In this document: piece by piece, positions 7,344 through 15,961 of the stretch
How the letters are laid out: each line of letters opens with the position of its first letter
How positions within the stretch are numbered: the stretch's first letter is position 1
NCBI GenBank assembly: GCA_905221605.1
Contig: CAJNDS010002223.1
Coordinates: 506,500-570,499 of the forward strand
Direction of reading: 5' to 3'
Length of the DNA: 64,000 bases
From: Symbiodinium natans
Taxonomy: Eukaryota; Sar; Dinophyceae; Suessiales; Symbiodiniaceae
Position numbers and translations under genes: made by a program
The notes under the pieces: model-generated
Told to the model about the DNA's origin: nothing
What the model saw: only the letters and a program-made list of their open reading frames with translations
The model's database searches: none

Positions 7344-10300
7344 ATGAGAAAATTTATTAAGCAAAATATAAACGCTCTAGAAACAACATTTAAAAATTAC
7401 CAGAGTAGGTTCAACAAAGCCACGAAAACAAAGATCAGAAACATCATAGATTTATACAGAAACAGAAAAATAGCACAGTTCACAACAGCAGACAATTTAA
7501 TAAGAAATTTTATCACTGCCAAGACAGACAAACAAAAGCAAAAAGCAAACGACCAATACGACAAAGTGTATCAAAAGCACGAAGAAAAGAAACCTTTAGG
7601 CGAACGAATGCAGGAAGCCAAAGAAGAAAACAAAAGAACAGGAAAAACGAACCCAAGAAAAAAACAAACGTATTCATTAACAGTTATGTTTTACAAGTTC
7701 AAATTAGGTAAGGATACAATACACACATCCTTTAAAGACAGAAAAGGCAGACCGCTAATACCAGTATATTTTCAGCCCAAGACAGCAAATGTTCAAACAA
7801 CAAAGGCTATTGAAGATCTGGTCAATAAAAGGGTTTTCCAGTATGAAAAAGACGATAGGTTCCTTTTTAAACGATTGATGAAGCTGATAATGTCAGACCC
7901 TCATATGGCTGAAGACTTGAGATATATTTATGAGTATATCGTATGTGTGGTTATAAAAGATGCAGACAATCTAGAAACAGACCGAGATTTTGATCCAGTA
8001 GACGAAGACCTAACAAACACAGAGAATGTAAGCATGTATCACAGATATATTCAGACCCCACTAGACCCACATCATGAAACCTTCAAGGAAGCCATAAAGG
8101 TGAACCATTATGAAAAAAAGATGTGTTGGATCAACACCATCTCTGATTATTACAAAGACACTCTGATGGGCGACCACCGCAGAGAAAAAAACAAACTCAC
8201 CAAAGAAAGCATCCTGCAATTAATAAACAAGACGGAAGACGATTTCACAACAAACGGCGCCTCAATCCGTGACATGATCCCAGTGTTTGAGAAATTCAAG
8301 ATACAAGTGAGGATTATAAACGAATTTGACAGACCCATTTTCCTTTATGACCCACCAAAACGAGACCATCACATACCAGCATTGTATGCTTTAGTAAAGA
8401 ATAACCACATATACACCATAAACGACAATCTACAAGCCTTAAAAAAGATCTTACCCACAACACACAAAGAACGTAACATCAGAGTGAGAGCATCCCCAGA
8501 TTACAGAATAAACGAGAAAGACGAGCCTATTGAGTGCAAAATGATCCAGTCCTTAGATGATATCAAACGTTACACCGAACACGACGAGTATACATTAATT
8601 TATGACGGTAATGACTTGTCGGAATTGTTTTACCTAAGTAAAGAAGCAGGATACACACCCCAAGTTAAATTTAGCGCTGGTATAGTTTCCGAATTATTCT
8701 TCAGGTTCAAGATCAACAAGAAAATAATCCGCTACAAAGTCAAAACGCAAAACCTAGTAAACAGTTCCATGGATGGCACTATATCAGTAAGAACTGAGCA
8801 GATCTATAATAACATGTCTAAAGCAATGTTCAAATTCAACAAGTCTTTATTTAATCCCTTGCATAAGTCCTACTATAATGAGATTGATGTGGATCTTTTC
8901 AAGGAATGTAGAACCATAAACCCAGTGGGACAAATAAACAAACATTATTATTTATTTAACCCAAAGACTAATAAGGATGACAAGTATTTTTATATGCCGG
9001 AGAATTGTGTGTCGCTAGACATCAGAAAGGCACACACCCACGCATATATGAAAATTTCAGAAATCCCAGTTTTTACTCAGTTTGATGTATGGAAACCCTA
9101 CGATCAGAAGGTGCATGATCATAGTAAACTGCATGGACTGACACTTTACCTTGTCAAGGCAAAGAAGCAGAACATGTTTTTTAACAAGACATATAATCTA
9201 ATATACGGTATGTTTTTAAAGGAGTTCATCAAGGATTGCGAAATTCTCTATTTTAAGCAACCTTATAAGGTGTTCAAGGTAGATTATAGAAAGATCATAA
9301 GAGAGTTATGGCAAACGGACATATCTGATAGTTACCCTGAAGATGTCAAGATCAAGAAACTTATAGCCAATGTAAATTTTGGATTATTAGAGAAGATGAC
9401 GAACACCGCCAGTAAAAGCTACTCTTTTGATGATTTACGAGAGGCATTGTACTATCAGCACAAGGTAGGAGGAAGAATAAACAAAATTGCATCCTATTCT
9501 GACGAAGAGGTAGAAATAAGCACAGACGAGTTTGAAATGCAACAAAAGGAAAACGATAAAAAACACTATTGCCTGACAGTGTCCGACAGAACCCAGTTGA
9601 AAAACGGATATGTATACATAAAAGAGCTGTTGCTCCAACACCACAATCACAAGATGCATCAAGACTACAATAAATTAAGATCTAACCATGTTGACATTTG
9701 GAGTGTTAAAACAGACGCGTTTGTGATCCGAAAAGACCACCTCAGACTTGCAAAGAAGGTATTAGATTTTAACGAACATATAGGTGGATGGAGGCACGAG
9801 AAAGGAAAGCATATAGTAGAACCCGCCGACAATTACAAACAAAAGCCAAATACATTAATACCCATACCCGTTTACAAGAACGAAACACACACACCAAAAG
9901 ACGAATGGAACACAAGGGAGATAGCAGAGTATGTAGTAACACACAGCCCTTTTATGATACGATCCAAGTTCGCAGGTGGAGGTAAATCTCATATTGCTAA
10001 GTATATGAGCAAGTTAGGATACAATACATTATTTGTTGTGCCTAATAATTCGCTTTCACAAGACATTAAAAACGATGCAGTTACAGTAAATAAGTTTTTT
10101 GCCATTCCAGTGGGCGACGGTGAGCGGTTGCCAGAATTTGATCACAGTCCATACAACTGTATAATTTTTGATGAGATTTATATGAACGGTTTAAGGGTCA
10201 AGAATTGCATAAGGCAGTTTGTCCAGAATAACCCCACGAAGATAATTATAGGCGCTGGTGATGTAAAACAACTCCCTCCAGTCAACGAAGATATAACAAA

Positions 10301-11243
10301 CACAAGAAACGCCGACGAATATGCAGATGAATGTATAGACCTTATTTTCAAACATAATATCTTGCTGACAATCTGTAAGCGTCTAGGACATAAGGACGAC
10401 CCCATAGCAAACAAAAACAGAGAAATGTTAGATCAAATGTATAACGACATGTGGATACATAAAATCACACTTAAGGAGTTTGTATATAAATATTTCAACA
10501 CTACTGACGATGTTACAGATGCTTTACACAACATAGCTTATACAAACATGAGGTGTCTAAATGTGTCAAGTTATATAAGGAAGCATTTAGGCAAAAAGGA
10601 CAAATATGAAATTGGTGAGATATTGGTATGTAGGTTATACAAGAAATTCGGAAACAATAAGTTTAATGTAAACTACAGATACAGAATAAAGGAATTAAAA
10701 CCTACAGTGATCTTAGAAAACATTAAATCCAAAGAATGCTATATGACTGACTTGACCACCTTAGACAAACATTTTAGATACAACTATTGCACCACATGCC
10801 ACTCTGCACAGGGTTCTTCAATAGACGGTAAGATCATAATACACGAGTGGGACAAGGAGAACATAGTGACGCGCGCATGGTTATGGTGTGCCTTGACCAG
10901 AAGCACGGACTTTAACAAAGTAAGATTTTTCAAAGGCGAGTGTTACAAAAATGAGCTGAATGAGGAAACACTAACAAAATACATAGAAACTAAGATCAGA
11001 AATTATCAGATACAAGATGTGAATGCAAATAGAGTTATAGATGTTGACAAGTATGTTAACCACGAGTGGTTTATGAAACGGCTGATGAACACATGCTGTA
11101 ATTGTGGTTGTCGGTTTGAATTTGAAATTAAGAACGGAAACCTAACAAGTAACATGACTGCTCAAAGGTTAGACAATATGTCTGCTCATCATATAGATAA
11201 CTGTGAAGCATGGTGTGTCGGGTGTAACTGTAGTTCACGATAA
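7344..11243 (+). CDS. Family B DNA polymerase fused to SF1 helicase (1299 aa)
   Basis: Replicates the viral genome. The N-terminal third carries a conserved block starting MCWINTISDYY (C261) and ending KNNHIYTI (H355), found ahead of viral protein-primed-like polymerases and reminiscent of a cysteine-protease layout. Polymerase motifs follow: A as LDIRKAHTHAY (D559), B as KKLIANVNFG (672-680) and C as VKTDAFVI (D791; KTDA replaces the usual DTDS). A clear exonuclease domain is not visible. An SF1 helicase of the Pif1/RecD type follows: Walker A FAGGGKSH (about 876-884), Walker B IIFDE, motif III GAGDVKQLPP, motif V CHSAQGSS and motif VI ALTRS. The last 55 residues (CCNCGC, RLDNMSAHHIDNC, CVGCNC) resemble an HNH/zinc-ribbon tail. 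The start is the ATG after the promoter box; an upstream ATG is out of frame. The downstream GIY-YIG gene follows closely. Confidence 0.88.
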   Translation: MRKFIKQNINALETTFKNYQSRFNKATKTKIRNIIDLYRNRKIAQFTTADNLIRNFITAKTDKQKQKANDQYDKVYQKHEEKKPLGERMQEAKEENKRTGKTNPRKKQTYSLTVMFYKFKLGKDTIHTSFKDRKGRPLIPVYFQPKTANVQTTKAIEDLVNKRVFQYEKDDRFLFKRLMKLIMSDPHMAEDLRYIYEYIVCVVIKDADNLETDRDFDPVDEDLTNTENVSMYHRYIQTPLDPHHETFKEAIKVNHYEKKMCWINTISDYYKDTLMGDHRREKNKLTKESILQLINKTEDDFTTNGASIRDMIPVFEKFKIQVRIINEFDRPIFLYDPPKRDHHIPALYALVKNNHIYTINDNLQALKKILPTTHKERNIRVRASPDYRINEKDEPIECKMIQSLDDIKRYTEHDEYTLIYDGNDLSELFYLSKEAGYTPQVKFSAGIVSELFFRFKINKKIIRYKVKTQNLVNSSMDGTISVRTEQIYNNMSKAMFKFNKSLFNPLHKSYYNEIDVDLFKECRTINPVGQINKHYYLFNPKTNKDDKYFYMPENCVSLDIRKAHTHAYMKISEIPVFTQFDVWKPYDQKVHDHSKLHGLTLYLVKAKKQNMFFNKTYNLIYGMFLKEFIKDCEILYFKQPYKVFKVDYRKIIRELWQTDISDSYPEDVKIKKLIANVNFGLLEKMTNTASKSYSFDDLREALYYQHKVGGRINKIASYSDEEVEISTDEFEMQQKENDKKHYCLTVSDRTQLKNGYVYIKELLLQHHNHKMHQDYNKLRSNHVDIWSVKTDAFVIRKDHLRLAKKVLDFNEHIGGWRHEKGKHIVEPADNYKQKPNTLIPIPVYKNETHTPKDEWNTREIAEYVVTHSPFMIRSKFAGGGKSHIAKYMSKLGYNTLFVVPNNSLSQDIKNDAVTVNKFFAIPVGDGERLPEFDHSPYNCIIFDEIYMNGLRVKNCIRQFVQNNPTKIIIGAGDVKQLPPVNEDITNTRNADEYADECIDLIFKHNILLTICKRLGHKDDPIANKNREMLDQMYNDMWIHKITLKEFVYKYFNTTDDVTDALHNIAYTNMRCLNVSSYIRKHLGKKDKYEIGEILVCRLYKKFGNNKFNVNYRYRIKELKPTVILENIKSKECYMTDLTTLDKHFRYNYCTTCHSAQGSSIDGKIIIHEWDKENIVTRAWLWCALTRSTDFNKVRFFKGECYKNELNEETLTKYIETKIRNYQIQDVNANRVIDVDKYVNHEWFMKRLMNTCCNCGCRFEFEIKNGNLTSNMTAQRLDNMSAHHIDNCEAWCVGCNCSSR

Positions 11244-11286
11244 TTTGGCTTAAAGACTGTTTTTGTATGTTATTCAGTGTTCACCA

Positions 11287-11946
11287 ATGTCCAAAGAAAG
11301 AAATTATCAGAATGGAAAAGTTTATAGAGTTGTAGACAACTCCTTTCAGATGTGCTATATAGGCTCAACGATTGAAAAACTATCAAGCAGAATGAGTTCA
11401 CATAAAGCCAAATACAAAAAGTTCAAGAACCTGAACGAAGGTTCTTACACAACAGTATACAAGATATTTGATGACTACGGTGCTGAAAACTGCAAAATAG
11501 AACTCATTGAACTCTTTCCGTGCAGTTGCAAAGAAGAACTCACGGCTCGGGAAGGACATCACCAGCGAAATGAAGAGTGTGTCAACAAATATATAGCAGG
11601 AAGAACCAAGAAAGAATGGGCAAATGACAATAGTGAAGAAATCGCACGAAGACAAAAAGCATGGGCAGACGAACATAAGGACGAGCGTAAAACATATAAG
11701 GCGACATATTACAGCACCAACAAGGAGAAATTGCTAGAACAAGCAAAGCATTATAGAGAGAACAACAAGGATCAAAAACACAAAAGAGATAAGGAATACA
11801 GAGAGAACAACAAAGACATAATACGAGACAAGGAAAAACAGCCTTTCCATTGTTTATGTGGGTGTGTAGTCCAACTAACAGAAAAAGCAAGACACCAAAA
11901 GACTGCAAAACACCACCGCCTGCTAAATCAAAACAGTGCTAAATAA
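11287..11946 (+). CDS. GIY-YIG endonuclease with C-terminal zinc finger
   Basis: A DNA-nicking or cleaving nuclease, either a homing-type passenger or a viral recombination enzyme. The motif pair is KVYRVVDN ... CYIGST, followed by SSRMSSHK (the conserved Arg), ELIELFPC and TAREGHH (the catalytic Glu), and CVNKYIAGR. The middle is repetitive and charged (KHYRENNKD ... KEYRENNKD). The end, FHCLCGC ... KARHQKTAKHH, is a C2H2-like finger, the same order as in nucleases of giant viruses. I prefer the ATG at 11287, which begins MSKERNYQ, over that at 11263. It starts 43 bp after the polymerase gene on the same strand and converges with the next gene, with a shared hairpin between them. Confidence 0.85.
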   Translation: MSKERNYQNGKVYRVVDNSFQMCYIGSTIEKLSSRMSSHKAKYKKFKNLNEGSYTTVYKIFDDYGAENCKIELIELFPCSCKEELTAREGHHQRNEECVNKYIAGRTKKEWANDNSEEIARRQKAWADEHKDERKTYKATYYSTNKEKLLEQAKHYRENNKDQKHKRDKEYRENNKDIIRDKEKQPFHCLCGCVVQLTEKARHQKTAKHHRLLNQNSAK

Positions 11947-11972
11947 AAACCATTCACTTGATTTTTATTTAG
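11939..11972. terminator. Perfect 11-bp hairpin between convergent genes
   Basis: CTAAATAAAAA and TTTTTATTTAG flank a 12-nt loop. It overlaps the stop of the GIY-YIG gene and lies 18 bp from the stop of the minus-strand gene, so it could end both transcripts. Confidence 0.55.
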
Positions 11973-11989
11973 GATTGCTTGACACGAGT

Positions 11990-13285
11990 TTATCTATTAT
12001 AAACGGTTTCTCTATACAATTTTTGTAGTTCTTTTAATGCTTCTTTCTTAGCAGTAGGAACACCTCTATTAGACACCCATTTATTATAGAGACTTCTATA
12101 CTGTCTATAAGTTGTAGTGTTAATGGCGTTTTTATTATTAGCATCTTCAAAAGTTTCGCGTAGTTTCTGAATTCCTATTTTACTTGGCATAATCAAGGGT
12201 CTCATATTCAAGTCTTCTCGTGAAACATCTTCATCTTCTCGGGAACTTTCCTTTAGGTTGGTCTTTTTAGTTAGTCTGGTTCGCGGTCTTCTTGGCGGTT
12301 GTTCATCTGCTTGTCTTGCAGAACCTTCAGGCTGTCTTGCAGAACCTCGTGGGAATTGAAAGTTTCCTGACGATGATGATGATGACGCCTCGCCAGAGGC
12401 TCGCGAACTTCGTGACCCACCTTGTTGAACGTTTGGTGTTGGTGCTGGTAATGCTGGTTGCTGAACTGCAGGAGGCAGTGGTTGTTGAGTTGCACCCACA
12501 TTAGGTTGATGAGGTTGTAACACAATAGAGGGCGGTAGTTGTGCAATATTGGGGTTTGCCCTCCATGGATTATTAGGCGGTGTTCGGGGTGCTTCTAAGT
12601 CAAGTAAGGGGCGAGGTTGTGGTAAAATCCTTCTCATAACTGCATCACCTATACCACTTAGAACTGGTTCTGCCAGTCCTCCAATTACGGATGTAGTTAG
12701 ATCATGCCCTGACACTAAACCACCTGCAATATTTCTGCCTACTCTCATTGAGCCTCTTCCTAATGTTCTTAATATTCCGTCTCCTTGCTGTTGTTCTCGT
12801 TCTACCTGTTGCTGGTGTGCCTGAACGATGTCCTGTTGGTTTGCTTGTCGTGTTTCTTCTGCCCTCTGTATAACTCCCTCTAGTTGCGCTCGGGTGAAAC
12901 TCGTATCCTCATCTGTGTCAAAAAACTCGTCGTTGCCATATTCTTCTATGGGAGTGCCGATATTATTCATTTCTGGTTGTGCCGGTGTGTCTGTTGCTCC
13001 TGCTCCTGCGTCCCACAACGCCCTATGAGTAAGATCGTTGTCCGTGGCATACTCTCTTAACATGTGATCTCTTACCACCCGTTCATTAATTCTTTTCTGT
13101 TCTGCTTTCAATCTGTCTAAATGATCCTTACCGTCAAAATACGATCCTTTATTACTAGCCTTGTAAAATACTGCATCTCTGTTAGGGAAGGGTTTCAACG
13201 CTTCTTCATTATCATTGACAAGTTCCAAAATGTCTTCATATCGTGACCTTCTGTGAAATTGTATTTGTGTTTTATTAACTGTCAT
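11990..13285 (-). CDS. Low-complexity putative virion protein (431 aa)
   Basis: No family is recognised. The N-terminal third is charged and helical. The middle holds a Gln-rich stretch (HQQQVEREQQQ) and a Gly-rich hydrophobic segment (GRNIAGGLVSGHDLTTSVIGGLAEPVLSGIG, in part) that could contact membrane or capsid. Then comes a Pro/Gln-rich linker, a Ser-rich tract and a basic region (PPRRPRTRLTKKTN). The last 75 residues are helical. It is transcribed with two further small genes and the penton gene, all on the minus strand, so a structural or assembly role is likely by position. DNA-binding or core-protein function is a guess from the basic tail. Confidence 0.8.
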   Translation of the reverse strand: MTVNKTQIQFHRRSRYEDILELVNDNEEALKPFPNRDAVFYKASNKGSYFDGKDHLDRLKAEQKRINERVVRDHMLREYATDNDLTHRALWDAGAGATDTPAQPEMNNIGTPIEEYGNDEFFDTDEDTSFTRAQLEGVIQRAEETRQANQQDIVQAHQQQVEREQQQGDGILRTLGRGSMRVGRNIAGGLVSGHDLTTSVIGGLAEPVLSGIGDAVMRRILPQPRPLLDLEAPRTPPNNPWRANPNIAQLPPSIVLQPHQPNVGATQQPLPPAVQQPALPAPTPNVQQGGSRSSRASGEASSSSSSGNFQFPRGSARQPEGSARQADEQPPRRPRTRLTKKTNLKESSREDEDVSREDLNMRPLIMPSKIGIQKLRETFEDANNKNAINTTTYRQYRSLYNKWVSNRGVPTAKKEALKELQKLYRETVYNR

Positions 13286-13318
13286 TCTATTTTATATTCT
13301 TATATAGAAATTTACGAT

Positions 13319-13660
13319 TTAGAATATTCTTTCACTTAATGTTTCCAAGGTTTGTATTCTGTTTCTCAAATGCTCTATAGATGTCTCTGGTATCCTAGGG
13401 TTATGCATCTCTGATTTTAATCTGTCAATCTCCATTGTGTAATTGTCTTTCATTTGCCCCTCTAATAGTCTTCTTTTCATTGCTAGATTTGCTACCCGTG
13501 CCTCTCTGGCATCCATTTCCTTTTTTAAATTCAACAAGTAATCAATATTAGGCTTGTGAAAGTTTAACTCAGATGCTTCATTCACCACAGGATTGTCTAA
13601 TGATTTTCTCTTCTTTTGTTTATTTAGTTGTCTGAACTTGTATTTGTTATATAAAACCAT
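13319..13660 (-). CDS. Small coiled-coil protein (113 aa)
   Basis: Unknown. A basic start (YNKYKFRQLNKQKKRKS) is followed by two helices, about 35-65 and 75-113 (LKSEMHNPRIPETSIEHLRNRIQ, in part), with heptad-like leucines. It lies between the 431-aa and 179-aa putative virion genes with spacers of 33 and 13 bp, consistent with one transcription unit. Confidence 0.75.
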   Translation of the reverse strand: MVLYNKYKFRQLNKQKKRKSLDNPVVNEASELNFHKPNIDYLLNLKKEMDAREARVANLAMKRRLLEGQMKDNYTMEIDRLKSEMHNPRIPETSIEHLRNRIQTLETLSERIF

Positions 13661-13673
13661 TGCTATATATTAT

Positions 13674-14213
13674 TTACCTAGATTTTTTAGGACGGGATTT
13701 AAACATTGCTTGACACATATTATTCGCCTTCTCCTGTCTTCTTCTCATTATTTCTTGGTTCATGGTTCTCATATGTAGCTGATATAGTTGAGCCTGTGTC
13801 AAATTGTCGTAAGGTTGCATGTTTGGAGGTGGCGGAGGGGGCATGGCTTTAGAAACTGGAGGCGGGGCTTTGTGTATTATAGGCTCTTCGTGGCTTTCTA
13901 CACTTACTGGTTTTACTTGCACCTTTGGTTTCACATTGTTTTTTCTAACTGGCTTTTCAATTATATTGCTTGGCTTACCTTCACATGTGTCTTTATGGGT
14001 ATACCTAGCCGTCTTCATTGTAATAGTTTTGTGGCAGTCCTGACACTCTGTCTTTTGCTTTGCAACCTCTCTGATTTTTACTCTTGAAGGTTTGGGAGTT
14101 TCATTTTTGTGATCCTCTGTCGTTTCAGGTTTCATTTCTTCTACGGTTTCTGGAGGTTCTTCTGGTTTAGGTGTTTCATCAATGGTTGCCATTTCAGTGT
14201 TTTCGTCAGTCAT
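13674..14213 (-). CDS. Zinc-finger, proline-rich protein (179 aa)
   Basis: Function unknown, probably a virion or nucleic-acid-binding protein. Residues about 57-78 (CQDCHKTITMKTARYTHKDTC) form a Cys2-His-Cys zinc finger of a type that recurs in PLV and giant-virus proteins. The N-terminus is Glu/Pro-rich and acidic (EEPPETVEEMKPE) and the centre basic. A run of prolines (KAMPPPPPPNMQP) precedes a helical, basic C-terminus (RRRQEKANN ... SRPKKSR). The gene lies just downstream of the penton gene on the same strand. Confidence 0.8.
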   Translation of the reverse strand: MTDENTEMATIDETPKPEEPPETVEEMKPETTEDHKNETPKPSRVKIREVAKQKTECQDCHKTITMKTARYTHKDTCEGKPSNIIEKPVRKNNVKPKVQVKPVSVESHEEPIIHKAPPPVSKAMPPPPPPNMQPYDNLTQAQLYQLHMRTMNQEIMRRRQEKANNMCQAMFKSRPKKSR

Positions 14214-14244
14214 ATATAATGTTCTATATATTTTCTATTTCATT

Positions 14245-15114
14245 TCATGTCATATCTCTATTATGAAAGAGGAGACTAAAAGTAACATTTATACCGTTTA
14301 GATCTATAACATTACCCGCCCCATCCATTATTCTAAATGTTAACCTTTTAATGTTTCTTTTAGAGACATTTATATGATCATAATCTGTTATTCCATAACT
14401 GTCGCTAATAATACCTGCAAATGGTGCATTAACTGGGACTTTTTTGATTATTGCGTTTGAAAAAGCAGAAGGGCTGTGAAAATTATTATTAGACAGTTCA
14501 GGACAAGAAATATAAACATCAGGATAGTTTACCAGATTTATAAACCCTGTTGTCCAAGGGGAGGATGAAGTGAATGCGTCGCCAACTGGTGTGGTGAAAC
14601 CCAAAACATTATTAATAGAGTTCAAGTTATTAAGATCCACGGAATTAGAGAATGAACCAACAAAAGTAGGCACATCTGTATCAGTCAAGGGTATAAACAC
14701 GACCTCGCTGTAGTTAGAAGATATTGTAATCTTATTCGTTAAAGTATCATATACAGCAGAATAAGAGTTCGTCCTTCCGCCACTATCAAAGAAGGAATTT
14801 AATTGTGTTTCCATGGCTGAGGCTAGATCAGGAGCAGTGTAGTTTCCTACAGGTATCTCAATTCTTCTATATGTTATTCCTTGAGGTGTGGCAGGTGGCA
14901 ATATTTGATGTCTAAAATAGAGGTTCTGATTATTTGTGTTGATTGAATACCATGCATTCGGAATAGCTACCTCGTGCACTTGCATAATGGTATTATCAGG
15001 TATTTCAAAGGTGTCCTGCAACTCTATTTTAAAATCAGAAGTTGATTTACTGTCAGAAACTCTGTATTGAGAATTAACGTAAACTTTTTTGTATGTTAAA
15101 GGTCTGAAACTCAT
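14245..15114 (-). CDS. Penton-like minor capsid protein
   Basis: Likely forms the capsid vertices with the major capsid protein. The 289-aa protein begins with the arrangement typical of PLV minor capsid proteins: YVNSQYRVSDSKSTSDFKIEL, then PDNTIMQVHEVAIPNAWY, a jelly-roll start in which the virion protein contacts its neighbours. The rest alternates beta-strand-like stretches and Asn/Ser loops, ending in a strand (LTFRIMDGAGNVIDLNG). It is transcribed divergently from the lipase gene, whose ATG lies 40 bp away, so the two share a promoter region. No promoter box of the replication type is seen; the ATG follows an AT-rich TTAATATG context typical of the structural genes here. Confidence 0.82.
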   Translation of the reverse strand: MSFRPLTYKKVYVNSQYRVSDSKSTSDFKIELQDTFEIPDNTIMQVHEVAIPNAWYSINTNNQNLYFRHQILPPATPQGITYRRIEIPVGNYTAPDLASAMETQLNSFFDSGGRTNSYSAVYDTLTNKITISSNYSEVVFIPLTDTDVPTFVGSFSNSVDLNNLNSINNVLGFTTPVGDAFTSSSPWTTGFINLVNYPDVYISCPELSNNNFHSPSAFSNAIIKKVPVNAPFAGIISDSYGITDYDHINVSKRNIKRLTFRIMDGAGNVIDLNGINVTFSLLFHNRDMT

Positions 15115-15154
15115 ATTAATAACAGATAAAATATTTATATGATTTATTAATATA

Positions 15155-15706
15155 ATGACAAGAGTTCAGTCTCAATTAGACAACATGCTGAAGTCTAACG
15201 GGAGAATATCCAATACACAAGGCATTAAGATGGCATACGATCGTGATAATAAGGTTTATGTGAGAGGTAATAAAATGTATGTTGGTGGCACAGTTTCTGC
15301 AAATGATTGGAAACAAAATTTTACAATGCTTAAAACGGGGCAAATTAGAAACATGGATCGGTATAAGGAAGCAAGAAGGGTATTGTTAGAAAATCCACAG
15401 GTGGATACATTACTAGGGCACTCTATGGGTGGCAGTGTTGTTTTAGAACTAAATAATGAATTTAAAGACAAGAATTTTAAAACTCGCACCTACGACGCTC
15501 CTGTAGTTTCATTAATCAGTCCAATCTTTGGGTTTGACAGACCCACTGAACAACACAAGAGATTTAGAAAAGCGGGAGATTTAGTAAGTTCACTAGACAA
15601 CGCGGCTATTAGTTACAACACAGATAGTTTAAATCCGATAAGAAATCATGATGTAGATGGTTTAATGAATATTGATGAAAGTATACCTGAGATTGGTTGG
15701 ATTTAA
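15155..15706 (+). CDS. Lipase-like alpha/beta hydrolase (183 aa)
   Basis: Probably hydrolyses lipids, which in small DNA viruses is usually linked to membrane passage. The nucleophile elbow is LLGHSMGGSVV (GxSxG, Ser at about residue 91). A candidate acid lies in RKAGDLVSSLD and a candidate His in IRNHDVDGL, so a complete Ser-Asp-His triad is plausible. The length is short for class 3 lipases, and the N-terminal part is basic with no signal peptide. Lipases are recurrent accessory genes of PLVs. It lies between the penton and major capsid genes, which supports packaging into the virion. Substrate unknown. Confidence 0.8.
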   Translation: MTRVQSQLDNMLKSNGRISNTQGIKMAYDRDNKVYVRGNKMYVGGTVSANDWKQNFTMLKTGQIRNMDRYKEARRVLLENPQVDTLLGHSMGGSVVLELNNEFKDKNFKTRTYDAPVVSLISPIFGFDRPTEQHKRFRKAGDLVSSLDNAAISYNTDSLNPIRNHDVDGLMNIDESIPEIGWI

Positions 15707-15722
15707 TCTCTATTATTATAAT

Positions 15723-15953
15723 ATGATGTTCAATAAACCTAAACATATAAAAGAACCAAATAGGGTCGGTAAACCATCAGAAAGCCTACGATTTAAGAAC
15801 AATTTAAACAAGAAACTAAACAATTCGGCTTACGAGAGTATCCGGCATATAATAGAAGAAGGGGACAATGTAGTGTCACAACCACAACTAGAGAAACAGA
15901 ATAATGAACATTTTAAAAGCCATAAAAGATATAATAATAAAAAATCTAAATAA
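15723..15953 (+). CDS. Small basic protein (76 aa)
   Basis: Unknown. I place the start at 15723 (MMFNKPKHIK) because the frame upstream overlaps the end of the lipase gene and this ATG follows a TATTATAAT run, as at other structural genes. The protein is basic (FKNNLNKKLNN ... SHKRYNNKKSK) with no membrane segment. The stop is 8 bp before the major capsid gene. It may be a DNA-binding minor virion protein, which is inference. Confidence 0.65.
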   Translation: MMFNKPKHIKEPNRVGKPSESLRFKNNLNKKLNNSAYESIRHIIEEGDNVVSQPQLEKQNNEHFKSHKRYNNKKSK

Positions 15954-15961
15954 ATAATATA

